From contig NZ_JACESB010000018.1 in NCBI RefSeq assembly GCF_013912005.1, forward strand, positions 1 through 48,068: DNA of 48,068 nucleotides, written 5' to 3'. The position numbers and the translations under genes were made by a program. Below, one piece after another: positions 25,811-34,326 of the stretch. Every line of letters begins with the position of its first letter. Within the stretch, counting starts at the first letter, position 1. The stretch is from Brevundimonas sp. (GTDB lineage Bacteria > Pseudomonadota > Alphaproteobacteria > Caulobacterales > Caulobacteraceae). The notes below the pieces were generated by a model, which saw only the letters and a list, made by a program, of their open reading frames with translations, had not been told where the DNA came from and made no database searches.

Positions 25811-27078
25811 GCCCGTCCCCGCTCCATCATCCAGCGCCGCTTCTCGAGCAGACGGTCGGCGCGGCGGTCGATCTCGGCCCCGGCCTGTTCCGGGGTGAAC
25901 TCCCCGCGCACCATGCGCTCGGCGACGATCTGCATCTCGGTGACGATGCGCTCCCACTCCGGCGCCTTGGGCACCGCCTCGGCGCGGGCCAGCTGGCCCT
26001 TGAAGGCGGCGATGTAGGGATCGTTGGCGACGGTCGGCGTCTCCCAGGCGCTGCGCCGGGCCGGCAGGTCGCCGGTGATGGCGTTGAAGCGCGCCTGCAC
26101 CGCCGGCTCCGACAGGTAGCGGACCAGCTTCCACGCCGCCTCCTGCCGCGGGGAGGAGCGGAACACCACCAGCGACGAGCCCCCGGGAGCCGAGGCGCCC
26201 GGCCCCTCCGGCCCCGGCACGCCGGAGGTCATCCACTGCGTCTCCGGGCTCAGGCGGGCGCGGAAGTCGCCGATGGTCCACGGCCCCGAGAAGTAGAAGC
26301 TGAACCAGCCGCGGTCGAACTCCGTCCACACGTTCGAGATCTGCGCCGCCGAGGCCACCGGGGCGAGGCCCTCGTCGAACAGGCTCTTGTAGAAGGCCAG
26401 GGCGGCGATGAAGGACGGGCTGGAGAAGTTGCCCCGCGTCGCCTCGTCCCGCAGCAGGGGCGCGTCCCCCTGCAGGCCGAAGGTCAGCAGTTGCTCGAAC
26501 TCGTTGAGCGGCAGCAGCACCGCATAACGATCCGGCCCGACGACCCGCTTCACCGCATGCATCGCCGTCTTCCAGCCGGCCCAGGTCGGCGGCACGGAGT
26601 CGTAGCCCGCCTCGGCCAGCAGGTCGGTGCGGTAGAAGATCAGCCGGGTGTCGACGTACCACGGCGTCGCCACCGGCCGCCCGTCGATGCGGTTGGTCTC
26701 CAGCACCGCGTCGAACTGGTCGGTCAGCAGGTCGGACGCGAACGCCGGCAAGGGACTGATCGCCCCGATCGCCTCCATCTCCGACACCCAGGTGTTGCCC
26801 ACCTGGCTGACGTCCGGCAGCGAGTCGCCGGCGTAGGCGGTGAGCAGCTTCTGGTGCGCCGCGGTCCACGGCAGGGCCTGGACCTCGACCCGGACGCCCG
26901 GATTGCGCCGCTCGAACTCGGGCAGGATCTGCGGCACATGGGTCGCCTCGTTGCCCATCGCCCAGAAGCGCAGCCGGACCGTCCCGTCATCGCGTCCGCC
27001 GCAGCCGGCCAGCCCCGACGCCGCCGCCCCGGCCATCAGGCCGAGCGCCGTCCGCCGGTCGGGCCGGGCGAGGGTCAT
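25807..27078 (-). CDS. Extracellular sugar-binding lipoprotein (ABC solute-binding protein)
   Basis: A 423-residue family 1 (CUT1) binding protein. The N terminus carries a twin-arginine-like RRTALGLMAGAAASGLAGC sequence with a lipobox Cys, so the protein is probably a lipid-anchored periplasmic receptor. The mature domain starts VRLRFWAMGNEATHVPQILPEFERRNPGV, the usual first strand-helix of the fold, and includes SGPWTIGDFRAR and GGSSLVVFRSSPRQEAAWKLVRYLSEP, diagnostic of CUT1 receptors. It overlaps its neighbours on both sides by 4 bp. An oligosaccharide ligand, likely a beta-glucan fragment, is inferred from the GH144-like and GH1 neighbours. Confidence 0.94.
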   Translation of the reverse strand: MTLARPDRRTALGLMAGAAASGLAGCGGRDDGTVRLRFWAMGNEATHVPQILPEFERRNPGVRVEVQALPWTAAHQKLLTAYAGDSLPDVSQVGNTWVSEMEAIGAISPLPAFASDLLTDQFDAVLETNRIDGRPVATPWYVDTRLIFYRTDLLAEAGYDSVPPTWAGWKTAMHAVKRVVGPDRYAVLLPLNEFEQLLTFGLQGDAPLLRDEATRGNFSSPSFIAALAFYKSLFDEGLAPVASAAQISNVWTEFDRGWFSFYFSGPWTIGDFRARLSPETQWMTSGVPGPEGPGASAPGGSSLVVFRSSPRQEAAWKLVRYLSEPAVQARFNAITGDLPARRSAWETPTVANDPYIAAFKGQLARAEAVPKAPEWERIVTEMQIVAERMVRGEFTPEQAGAEIDRRADRLLEKRRWMMERGRA

Positions 27079-28511
27079 GCGCGGTCCAGCCAGCCGCCGT
27101 CGAACCCGGCCGCCTTCAGCCCGCGCACCAGGTTCGGTTCGCCGCGCATGCGCCGCCAGACGGCGTCCGAGCGGTGGTTCTCGATCTGGATCACGATCGG
27201 CCCCTGGTCGATGCCGAGATAGTCGCCGTCGACCCAGCCGGTCCCGGGCACGATCCGCCCGTGCTGAAGCGGGCCCTCCCGCCGGGTCAGGGTCGGGTTG
27301 AACGAGTCGAGGAAGCCGTACTCGGTGTAGATCGCCGTCCCGTAGCGGGCCTTCATGGCCCGGAAGCAGGCGGTCACCTCGGCCGGGGCGAAGGGCATGG
27401 AGCCCAGCGCCGCCGTCGGCGCCAGGGTGCCGTCGTCGCGCTCGCCCGGCCCGCGGGCGGAATAGCTGAAGAACTGCCGCTCGCGGCCGTCGACGACCTC
27501 GCGGAAATCGCCCGGCCCGTCGCAGGCGGTCAGCCCCCAGACGTCCGCCGAATAGCCCGCCCAGCCCATCGGGTTGCGGATCGCGTAGTCCCGCTGCGCC
27601 GCCACCGCCCGCACGCTGTTCTGGAAGTAGTCGAAGCCCGGGATCTCCGCCTGCTTGCCGCGCATGAAGGCGTCGCGGATGCCGCGGAAGTCCACGAACA
27701 TGTGGCTGTACTGGTGCCCGAACAGCGGCGCGAAATGCAGGTGCGCCGGCCCGTATTCGTCGCTCCAGCTGCGGTCGTAGACGCTGCACCACTCGTCCCA
27801 CACCGCGGCCGGTACCGGGTGGGTCGGGCTGCCCATGGCCAGCAGCAGGACCAGCATGCCCTCGTTGTAGACGTGCCAGTCCGACGGAATGAAGCCGCGC
27901 TCCGGATGCCAGCCCATGGTGATCCGGTTCGGCCGCACCACTGTCCAGTCCCACTCGACCCGCTCGTAGATCGCCTGGGCCAGCCGCCGGATCTCGGCCT
28001 CGTCGCGATGGTCGCCGTCGAACCACCGGGCGGCGAACAGCATCCCGCCCAGCAGCAGGGCGGTGTCGACCGTGGACAGCTCCGTCCGCCCGAAGCGGTG
28101 GCCGGTCTCCATGTCGAGGAAGTGGTAGAAGAAGCCCTTGTACCCTGCGGTCCCGGTCGCCTCCGGCCCCTGCGGCGCATCGTGGAAGAAGCGCAGGGTG
28201 ATCAGGGTGCGCTCGCGCGCCTCCTCCCGCGTCATCCAGCCCCGCTCCACCCCGACCGGCCAGCACGCCAGGGCGAAGCCGACGGCGGCGATGGAGGCGA
28301 ACGACCGGCTCGGCCAGCGGTCCGGCGTCAGCCCGTTGTCGCGGTTGGTGGTGCGCACGAACCAGTCGAAGGTCCGGCGTTGCAGCTCGTCGATGTCAGC
28401 GGCGACCGGGACGGCGGCGACGGGGCCGCCGGCGAGCGGCGCGGCGCACCCGGCGGCGGCCAGCGCCGCCCCCGCCATCGTGGAGCCCATCAGGAAGTTG
28501 CGGCGGTCCAT
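27075..28511 (-). CDS. Glucoamylase-domain glycoside hydrolase (GH144-like, endo-beta-1,2-glucanase type)
   Basis: A 478-residue exported hydrolase. The N terminus MDRRNFLMGSTMAGAALAAAGC has both a twin-arginine motif (RRNFL) and a lipobox. The (alpha/alpha)6-type domain shows family landmarks: GFALACWPVGVERGW, KGFFYHFLDMETG, ELSTVDTALLLGGMLFAARWF, GWHPERGFIPSDWHVYNEGM, PLFGHQYSHMFVDFRGI, WGLTACDGPG, DDGTLAPTAALGSMPFAP and DYLGIDQGPIVIQIEN. This is the Pfam Glycoamylase domain, whose characterised GH144 members cut beta-1,2-glucan to sophorooligosaccharides; some other members act on other beta-glucans. It heads a coupled operon with the sugar importer. The start ATG 28511 is chosen because the twin-arginine signal begins there. 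Confidence 0.9.
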   Translation of the reverse strand: MDRRNFLMGSTMAGAALAAAGCAAPLAGGPVAAVPVAADIDELQRRTFDWFVRTTNRDNGLTPDRWPSRSFASIAAVGFALACWPVGVERGWMTREEARERTLITLRFFHDAPQGPEATGTAGYKGFFYHFLDMETGHRFGRTELSTVDTALLLGGMLFAARWFDGDHRDEAEIRRLAQAIYERVEWDWTVVRPNRITMGWHPERGFIPSDWHVYNEGMLVLLLAMGSPTHPVPAAVWDEWCSVYDRSWSDEYGPAHLHFAPLFGHQYSHMFVDFRGIRDAFMRGKQAEIPGFDYFQNSVRAVAAQRDYAIRNPMGWAGYSADVWGLTACDGPGDFREVVDGRERQFFSYSARGPGERDDGTLAPTAALGSMPFAPAEVTACFRAMKARYGTAIYTEYGFLDSFNPTLTRREGPLQHGRIVPGTGWVDGDYLGIDQGPIVIQIENHRSDAVWRRMRGEPNLVRGLKAAGFDGGWLDRA

Positions 28512-28542
28512 GGCGGTCACCCTACTGCAAACGCGCACCAAG

Positions 28543-28579
28543 AAAAAAAGCGGCCGCCCCCGCCGAAGCGAGGGCGGCC
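28543..28579 (-). terminator. Terminator of the lacI-TonB receptor transcript
   Basis: GGCCGCCC (28552-28559) pairs with GGGCGGCC (28572-28579), extended inside by CGC/GCG around loop CGAA. On the minus strand the stem is followed by seven T residues (28543-28549 complement). It lies 19 bp beyond the receptor stop and separates the receptor from the glycosidase-importer operon. Confidence 0.9.
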
Positions 28580-28597
28580 TTCAGGCTCAGGAGCCGA

Positions 28598-31500
28598 TCA
28601 CCAGCGGTAGCGCAGACCGACCTGGAAGCTCCGGGTCGGCAGGTACTGCGCCGTCGGATCGCCGAAGGTCGGGTTCAGCGGCGCATCCGGCGTGTTGTTG
28701 TTGATCCGGTAGGTCTGGTTGAAGCTGCTGTAGTTCCGGAAGTTGAACACGTTGATCGCGTCGACCGTGAACTCGACCACATCACCGCCGAACACCTCGA
28801 ACTCCTTGGTCAGACGCAGGTCGACCTGACGATAGGCGAAGGCGTTCGGAATGATGAAGCTGTGCTTCTCCGGATAGAACTCGAACCACATCGGCTTGCC
28901 GCCGCTGCCGGGGTTGAAGCCGGTGAACGGCTTGCCCGAGGCCAGGGTGATCAGCGACGACAGGCGGAAGTCCCACGGCAGCGCCATGGTGCCCGACAGC
29001 ACGACGCGGTGGCGATCGGTGCCCGGCGAGTTGAACCACGGCGTGGCCTCGATCGACGGATAGTCGAAGTCGAAGTTGGACAGGCCCTGGTCGCGGCTGC
29101 CGTTCTGGGTCGCTTCCGCAAAGGTGTAGGCGACGTTGAAGCCGTAGCCGTCGTCGGCGGTGAAGGGCTTGTCGATCGTCAGGTAGATCGCCTGGTATTC
29201 CCGCTCGCGGTTGTGGTCCGAATAGAAGGCGTTGCGGAACGGGAACTGCTGACCGGTCGTCGGATCGATCAGGCTCGGCAGCGGGACGACCACCGAGTTG
29301 GCGTTGTTGACGTTCAGCCGGTACCAGCCGAACTCGTTCTCGGTCTTGGCGTAGGAGAAGGTCAGCGCCGTCTGGATGTCTCCGAACTTCTGCCGGATCC
29401 CCAGGTTGAACTGGTCGGTGTGCGGCATTTCGGCGTCGTTGCGGACGAGGAAGACCTCGCCCGTTCCGGTCGTTCCCGCGAGCAGGGCGTCGAGGCCCGC
29501 CGTGGTCGCGTAGCTCGGATCCCAGGCGACCGTGTTGGTCTGGCCGCCGTAGGCGCCGCCGGAGGGCGAGAAGTAGATGTTCTTCGTCCGGTTGAACGGC
29601 GCGAAGCGCTCCGAGAAGGCGAAGTTGAAGCCGATCCGGTCGTAGTAGCGCCCGGCGCCGCCGAAGAGCACGGTCTGCTCGTCGGCGAAGACGTCGTAGC
29701 TGAACCCGATCCGCGGCTGGATCGCGCCCGTGAAGGCGTCGCGCCCGTCTTCCGCGATGTACTGCGACAGATCGACGTCCGAGACATAGTTCGGGTGCGC
29801 CTGCAGGGCGGTGATGAAGCGCTGGATGACGTCCGGCGTGGTGTAGTCGTTGTTGACCGCGTTATCCTCGTAGTCCCAGCGGATGCCGAGGTTGAATTCA
29901 AGCTGGTCGGTGACCTGCCAGTCGTCCTGGAAGTAGATGCCGAAGACGTTGTTATCCGCATCCGTCGGAGCGACCGGCAGGGCGAACTCCACCCGTGTCG
30001 GGATCGCGGAGCTGCCGAGCACCTGCGGCCGCGCGTCAATGTCGTAGGTGAAGATCGGGTTCCGGTTGAACTGCTTCGCGACATAGTACGACTGCATCGA
30101 GTACTTCACACCCATCTTGAAGGTGTGACGCCCGTTCCACTCGAAGTCGTTGAACGTCAGGTCGTTCTTGAACGTCCAGCTTTCCTGCTCGATGTCCTGG
30201 TTGTTCTGGCCGCCGCCGCGGGTGAAGACCGTCGACTCGATGTTGTTATAGTTGAACTGGAATCCCGGAGTCCCCGTCGCATTGTCGCGGTACACGACAT
30301 AGCGGGCGCCCGGAAGATCGAAGTTCACCGCCGTGGGATTGTAGGTGTAGCGGAAGTAGTCGACCGAGGCTTCGTTCAGGAAGTTGTTGCCATTGTACTG
30401 GTGCCTCAGCACCAGCGACCTGGTGTCGCCGTTCACGGTCACCGCACGCTCGGCCGACGTCGGGCCGTTGCCGAAGTCGCGAATGTCGAACTCGGTCCGG
30501 TAGGTCCCGCTCAGCTCCAGCCGCTGCCGGTCGTCGATCTGCCAGCTCAGCTTGCCGAAGAACATGTCCTGCTCGAACGGCGCCGTGAACGTGCCCAGCA
30601 GGTCGTCGAACAGGGGCGTGTACTCGGTGCGGTTCAGGAACACGCTCCGGTCACGGGTCTCCTCCTTGCGCTCGTAGGCGAGGAAGTAGTGCAGACGATC
30701 CTCGATGATCGGTCCGCCGACCGAGCCGCCGTACTGCAGGCGGTCGAGGCGGGGCTTCGGCTCGCCGCGCCGCTCCGAGAAGACGTTCTGGGCGGTCCAG
30801 TCGCCGTCCTGCCACTGCACGAACAGGTCGCCGGTCAGCTCATTGGTGCCCGAGCGGCTGAGCGACGTGATGATCGCCGACGAGGCCTGTTCATACTCGG
30901 CCTTGAAGTTCTGGGTCAGGACCCGGAACTCCTGGATCGCGGCCTGGGGGAAGGGGTTGCCGCGGCTGTCGTCCTGGCCGGCGACGCCGCCGTCGATGAT
31001 GGTGCCCTTCTGGTTCTGGCCGTCGATGAACACATTGATCGCCAGCGACGGCTGGCCGCCCGCCGAGATCGTGCGTTCCGTATCGCCTTCCTGCACCACC
31101 ACGCCCGGCGCGAGGGCGGCGAAGTTCAGGAAGTTGCGGCTGATCTGCGGCAGGTCGTTGATCTGCTGCTGGCTGACGTTGGTGGCGACCTCCGAGGTGC
31201 GCACCTCGAACAGCCGACGACCGGTGACGACGATCTCGCCCAGCTCGGCGGCGTCGGCCGCGGCGGAACCGGTTACATTCGAGGCCACATCGAGATCGAG
31301 GGTCGCAGCCTGGCCCAGGGCGATGGTGACGGTGTCCTCGGCGGTCTGGCCGTCGGCCGACGTCGCGGTGATCCGGTAGGTGCCGGGGCGCAGGCCCGAC
31401 AGGACGTAGCCGCCGTCGGCGGCGATGCGGCCGCGGGTGACGTAGCCGGTGGCCACTTCGGTGGCGACGATCGTGCCGCCGTTCTCCGCCGCAGCGCCTT

Positions 31501-31624
31501 CGTAGACGGTGCCGCGCAGGGTCGACGTCGAGACCTGCGCCGCGGCGCCGCCGGCGGCGCCGAGCGAGATCGCCACGGCGAGGGCGGAGGCCGCCCCCAG
31601 ATAGAGCTTGGACTTACGGGTCAT
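28598..31624 (-). CDS. TonB-dependent outer-membrane receptor with N-terminal carboxypeptidase-regulatory-like domain
   Basis: A 1008-residue outer-membrane transporter. Signal peptide about 1-29 (ending GAAAQ), then a carboxypeptidase-regulatory-like beta-sandwich (TLRGTVYEGAAAENGGTIVATEVATGYVTRGRIAADGGYVLSGLRPGTYRIT), a TonB-box-like GEIVVTGRRL, a plug with NDLPQISRNFLNFAALAPGV, and a large barrel ending in the outer-membrane aromatic signature FQVGLRYRW. The extra N-terminal domain is typical of receptors for large or polymeric substrates. ATG 31624 overlaps the lacI stop (TAATG), so expression is coupled to lacI. Its substrate is probably the same glycan as that of the neighbouring hydrolases. 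No TonB gene is present. Confidence 0.94.
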   Translation of the reverse strand: MTRKSKLYLGAASALAVAISLGAAGGAAAQVSTSTLRGTVYEGAAAENGGTIVATEVATGYVTRGRIAADGGYVLSGLRPGTYRITATSADGQTAEDTVTIALGQAATLDLDVASNVTGSAAADAAELGEIVVTGRRLFEVRTSEVATNVSQQQINDLPQISRNFLNFAALAPGVVVQEGDTERTISAGGQPSLAINVFIDGQNQKGTIIDGGVAGQDDSRGNPFPQAAIQEFRVLTQNFKAEYEQASSAIITSLSRSGTNELTGDLFVQWQDGDWTAQNVFSERRGEPKPRLDRLQYGGSVGGPIIEDRLHYFLAYERKEETRDRSVFLNRTEYTPLFDDLLGTFTAPFEQDMFFGKLSWQIDDRQRLELSGTYRTEFDIRDFGNGPTSAERAVTVNGDTRSLVLRHQYNGNNFLNEASVDYFRYTYNPTAVNFDLPGARYVVYRDNATGTPGFQFNYNNIESTVFTRGGGQNNQDIEQESWTFKNDLTFNDFEWNGRHTFKMGVKYSMQSYYVAKQFNRNPIFTYDIDARPQVLGSSAIPTRVEFALPVAPTDADNNVFGIYFQDDWQVTDQLEFNLGIRWDYEDNAVNNDYTTPDVIQRFITALQAHPNYVSDVDLSQYIAEDGRDAFTGAIQPRIGFSYDVFADEQTVLFGGAGRYYDRIGFNFAFSERFAPFNRTKNIYFSPSGGAYGGQTNTVAWDPSYATTAGLDALLAGTTGTGEVFLVRNDAEMPHTDQFNLGIRQKFGDIQTALTFSYAKTENEFGWYRLNVNNANSVVVPLPSLIDPTTGQQFPFRNAFYSDHNREREYQAIYLTIDKPFTADDGYGFNVAYTFAEATQNGSRDQGLSNFDFDYPSIEATPWFNSPGTDRHRVVLSGTMALPWDFRLSSLITLASGKPFTGFNPGSGGKPMWFEFYPEKHSFIIPNAFAYRQVDLRLTKEFEVFGGDVVEFTVDAINVFNFRNYSSFNQTYRINNNTPDAPLNPTFGDPTAQYLPTRSFQVGLRYRW

Positions 31625-32694
31625 TACGGGTTCTCCCCCTCTGGAAGCGAAACGGCGGCCGCCGCGCTGGCGCGGCTTGCCCGGGTCGGGTGGTCGGTCG
31701 CCGGATTTGTGGAAGGCCGGACGACCAGTTCGGGTCGGACGACCTCGCAGGCGGCGTCGGCGGTGGCCGCGCCTGCGGATTGGATGAAGCGGACCAGCCG
31801 TTCGAGGGCGCTGCGGCCCATCTCGGCGATGTTGATCCGCAGGGTGGTCAGGCCGGGGCGGACGAGGCTGGCCAGCGGCACGTCGTCGAAGCCGGCCACG
31901 GCCGTGTCCTCGGGCACGCGCAGACCGGCCTCCTGCAGAGCCAGCATGGCCCCCACGGCCATGTTGTCGTTGGCCGCGAAGACGGCGTCCGGCGGCGGCG
32001 TCATCGCCGCCAGCTGCGCGCCGGCCTCGTGGCCCGAGGCCTTGGTGAAGGCGCCGTCGATCACCGTGGTCGGCAGGCCCGCGGCGGCCATGGCCTCCAG
32101 ATAGCCGGCGAGACGGGCCTCGGCCTCCAGGTTGCCGGCGGGGCCGGCGATGTGGGCGATGCGGCGGCGGCCGGTGGCGATCAGGTGCTCGACCGCGGCC
32201 ACCGCGCCGCCGTGGTTGTCGACGACGATCGAGGGTCGGCCGGCGTCGGCGCCGCCGTTCATCAGCAGCACCGGCAGGCGCCCGGCCAGGCTGGCCGCCA
32301 GGTTGGCGGCGCCGAGATGGGGCGACAGCACGATCAGCCCGTCGACCCGCCCGCGCATCGAGCGGATCGCGGCCGAGGCCTCCTCGGCGTCGTCATGCGA
32401 CGACGAGACGATCAGATGGTAGCCCAGCGCCCGGGCGGCGACGTCCATGCCGCGGATCAGTTCGGAGAAGTACTCGCCGTAGAGGTCCGGAAGGATCACT
32501 CCGACGGTGCTGGTCCGGCTGGTCGACAGGCTGCGCGCCCCCGAGTGCGGCACGTACTGCAGGGCCTCGACGGCCTCCAGCACCCGCTTCCGGGTCGATT
32601 CGGTCACCGCGCCGGCGCCCGTCAGGACGCGCGAAACCGACGCGACGGAAACCTCCGCGCGGCGGGCGACATCGCGGATAGTGGCCGGCTTCAC
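31624..32694 (-). CDS. LacI family transcriptional regulator
   Basis: A 356-residue sugar-responsive repressor. The N-terminal helix-turn-helix is VKPATIRDVARRAEVSVASVSRVLTGAG, with hinge helix VPHSGARSLSTSRT; the C-terminal periplasmic-binding-like domain has VGVILPDLYGEYFSELIRGMDVAA, DGLIVLSPH, VFAANDNMAVGAM and VAGFDDVPLASLVRPGLTT. Start GTG 32694 follows GGGGAG at good spacing; another GTG at 32715 lacks one. A Ser/Ala-rich tail of about 25 residues runs into the receptor gene. It likely controls the receptor, with which it is co-transcribed, and the divergent GH1 gene through the operator at 32803. Confidence 0.94.
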   Translation of the reverse strand: MKPATIRDVARRAEVSVASVSRVLTGAGAVTESTRKRVLEAVEALQYVPHSGARSLSTSRTSTVGVILPDLYGEYFSELIRGMDVAARALGYHLIVSSSHDDAEEASAAIRSMRGRVDGLIVLSPHLGAANLAASLAGRLPVLLMNGGADAGRPSIVVDNHGGAVAAVEHLIATGRRRIAHIAGPAGNLEAEARLAGYLEAMAAAGLPTTVIDGAFTKASGHEAGAQLAAMTPPPDAVFAANDNMAVGAMLALQEAGLRVPEDTAVAGFDDVPLASLVRPGLTTLRINIAEMGRSALERLVRFIQSAGAATADAACEVVRPELVVRPSTNPATDHPTRASRASAAAAVSLPEGENP

Positions 32695-32728
32695 GCCAGC
32701 TCCCCGGCGGCGCACCAGTGCGTCCAGA

Positions 32729-32741
32729 CGTTTGACAAACG
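32729..32741. promoter_or_regulatory. Palindrome upstream of lacI
   Basis: CGTTTGACAAACG has perfect 6-bp arms around one central base and starts 35 bp upstream of the lacI GTG. Possible second operator or promoter-overlapping site for autoregulation. Position only; low certainty. Confidence 0.35.
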
Positions 32742-32802
32742 ATTCGGCTCCCTGGGGATCCCGGTCCCGGCCTGCTTTCCGCGGGTCCGTCCGTGAAATC
32801 CG

Positions 32803-32816
32803 TGTAACCGATTACA
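32803..32816. promoter_or_regulatory. LacI-family operator between lacI and the GH1 gene
   Basis: TGTAACCGATTACA is a near-perfect 14-bp palindrome with the central CG typical of LacI-family operators (consensus form TGTAACCGGTTACA; one mismatch here). It sits in the divergent intergenic region, 108 bp from the lacI start and 136 bp from the GH1 start, where it could control both directions. Confidence 0.75.
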
Positions 32817-32952
32817 TGACACACTGGTCATGGACCCCGCAAGTGCCCTAGTTTGGCCAACGTCGCGGTTGTGATCGCCTCGCCACAGAGGTACCGACCA
32901 CCCCGCCGATCCGCCGCTCCTGTCCCGATTTCCAGTCCAGAGACCTTCGCTC

Positions 32953-34323
32953 ATGACCTCAGAAGCCGCCCGCAGTTATCGATTTCCTGAGGGTTTTCTG
33001 TGGGGGGCGGCCACCGCCGCCTACCAGATCGAGGGCTCCTCGATGGCCGACGGCGCGGGGGAGTCGATCTGGGACCGGTTCAGCCACACTCCCGGCAATA
33101 TGAAGGATGGCGACACCGGCGACGTCGCCTGCGACCATTACAACCGCTGGCGCGAGGACATCGCGCTGATGAAGCGGCTGAACCTTCAGGCCTACCGATT
33201 CTCGGTCAGCTGGAGCCGCGTGATTCCCGACGGCCGCGGCGCCATCAACCCGAAGGGCCTCGACTTCTACGATCGCCTCGTCGACGGCCTGCTCGAGGCC
33301 GGCATCGAACCCCTGTGCACCCTCTACCACTGGGACCTGCCGGCGGCGCTCGACGACCGCGGCGGCTGGCTCAATCCCGACATCGCCGACTGGTTCGCCG
33401 ACTACGGCCAGGTGATGTTCGAGAAGTTCAAGGGCCGGGTGAAGACCTGGGGCACCATCAACGAGCCGTGGGTCATCGTCGACGGCGGCTATCTCCACGG
33501 CGCCCTGGCTCCCGGCCACCGCTCGGCCTTCGAGGCGGTGATCGCCGGCCACAACGTGCTGCGCGCCCACGGCGCCGCCGTCCGCCGCTTCCGCGAGGTG
33601 GGCGAGGGCCAGATCGGCATCGTCCTCAACATCGAGCCCAAATACCCGGCCTCCGACAGGCCCGAGGACGAGGCCGCCCGCCGCCGCGCCGAGGCGCAGA
33701 TGAACCGCTGGTTCCTCGACCCGCTGATGGGCCGCGGCTACCCCGAGGAGCTGAAGGACGTCTACGGAAAGGCGTGGCGCGAATTCCCCCAGGCGGACTT
33801 CGACCTCATCGCCGAGCCGACCGACTGGATGGGCCTGAACTGGTACACCCGGGCGGTGCCGGAGAACGCGCCCGACGCCTGGCCGACCCGCTCGCGCCCT
33901 GTGAAGCAGGTCCAGCACGCCCACACCGAGACCGGCTGGGAGGTCTATCCCCCCGCCTTCACCGACACCCTGGTCTGGCTGCACGAGCAGACCGGCGGCA
34001 AGCTGCCGCTGATGGTCACCGAGAACGGCTCGGCCTGGTACGACCCGCCGCACGCCATCGACGGCCGCATCCCCGACCCGATGCGCGTCCACTATCTGCA
34101 GACCCACCTGAAGGCGATGCACGACGCCATCGGCAAGGGCGTCGACCTGCGCGGCTACATGGCCTGGTCGCTGCTCGACAATCTCGAATGGTCGCTCGGC
34201 TATTCCAAGCGCTTCGGCATCGTGCACGTGAACTTCGCCACCCAGGAGCGGACCATCAAGGACTCCGGCCTGCTCTACGCCGAGGTCATCCGGACCCACG
34301 GCGAGGTGCTGGAGACCCTCTGA
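32953..34323 (+). CDS. GH1 beta-glucosidase
   Basis: A 456-residue family 1 glycosidase that releases glucose from beta-glucosides. Family signatures are FPEGFLWGAATAAYQIEG at the N terminus, the acid/base Glu171 in TINEPW, the nucleophile Glu357 in MVTENGSA, and the glucose-binding WSLLDNLEWSLGYSKRFG near the C terminus. No signal peptide, so it acts in the cytoplasm, after oligosaccharide import. Divergent from lacI with a LacI-type operator between. Linkage specificity cannot be read from sequence; GH1 enzymes are often broad. Confidence 0.96.
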   Translation: MTSEAARSYRFPEGFLWGAATAAYQIEGSSMADGAGESIWDRFSHTPGNMKDGDTGDVACDHYNRWREDIALMKRLNLQAYRFSVSWSRVIPDGRGAINPKGLDFYDRLVDGLLEAGIEPLCTLYHWDLPAALDDRGGWLNPDIADWFADYGQVMFEKFKGRVKTWGTINEPWVIVDGGYLHGALAPGHRSAFEAVIAGHNVLRAHGAAVRRFREVGEGQIGIVLNIEPKYPASDRPEDEAARRRAEAQMNRWFLDPLMGRGYPEELKDVYGKAWREFPQADFDLIAEPTDWMGLNWYTRAVPENAPDAWPTRSRPVKQVQHAHTETGWEVYPPAFTDTLVWLHEQTGGKLPLMVTENGSAWYDPPHAIDGRIPDPMRVHYLQTHLKAMHDAIGKGVDLRGYMAWSLLDNLEWSLGYSKRFGIVHVNFATQERTIKDSGLLYAEVIRTHGEVLETL

Positions 34324-34326
34324 GCC

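Noticed and set aside
28862-32104. A 1080-codon open frame on the plus strand.
   Set aside because: Antisense to the TonB-dependent receptor and lacI, which are unmistakable. Composition is that of a shadow frame.
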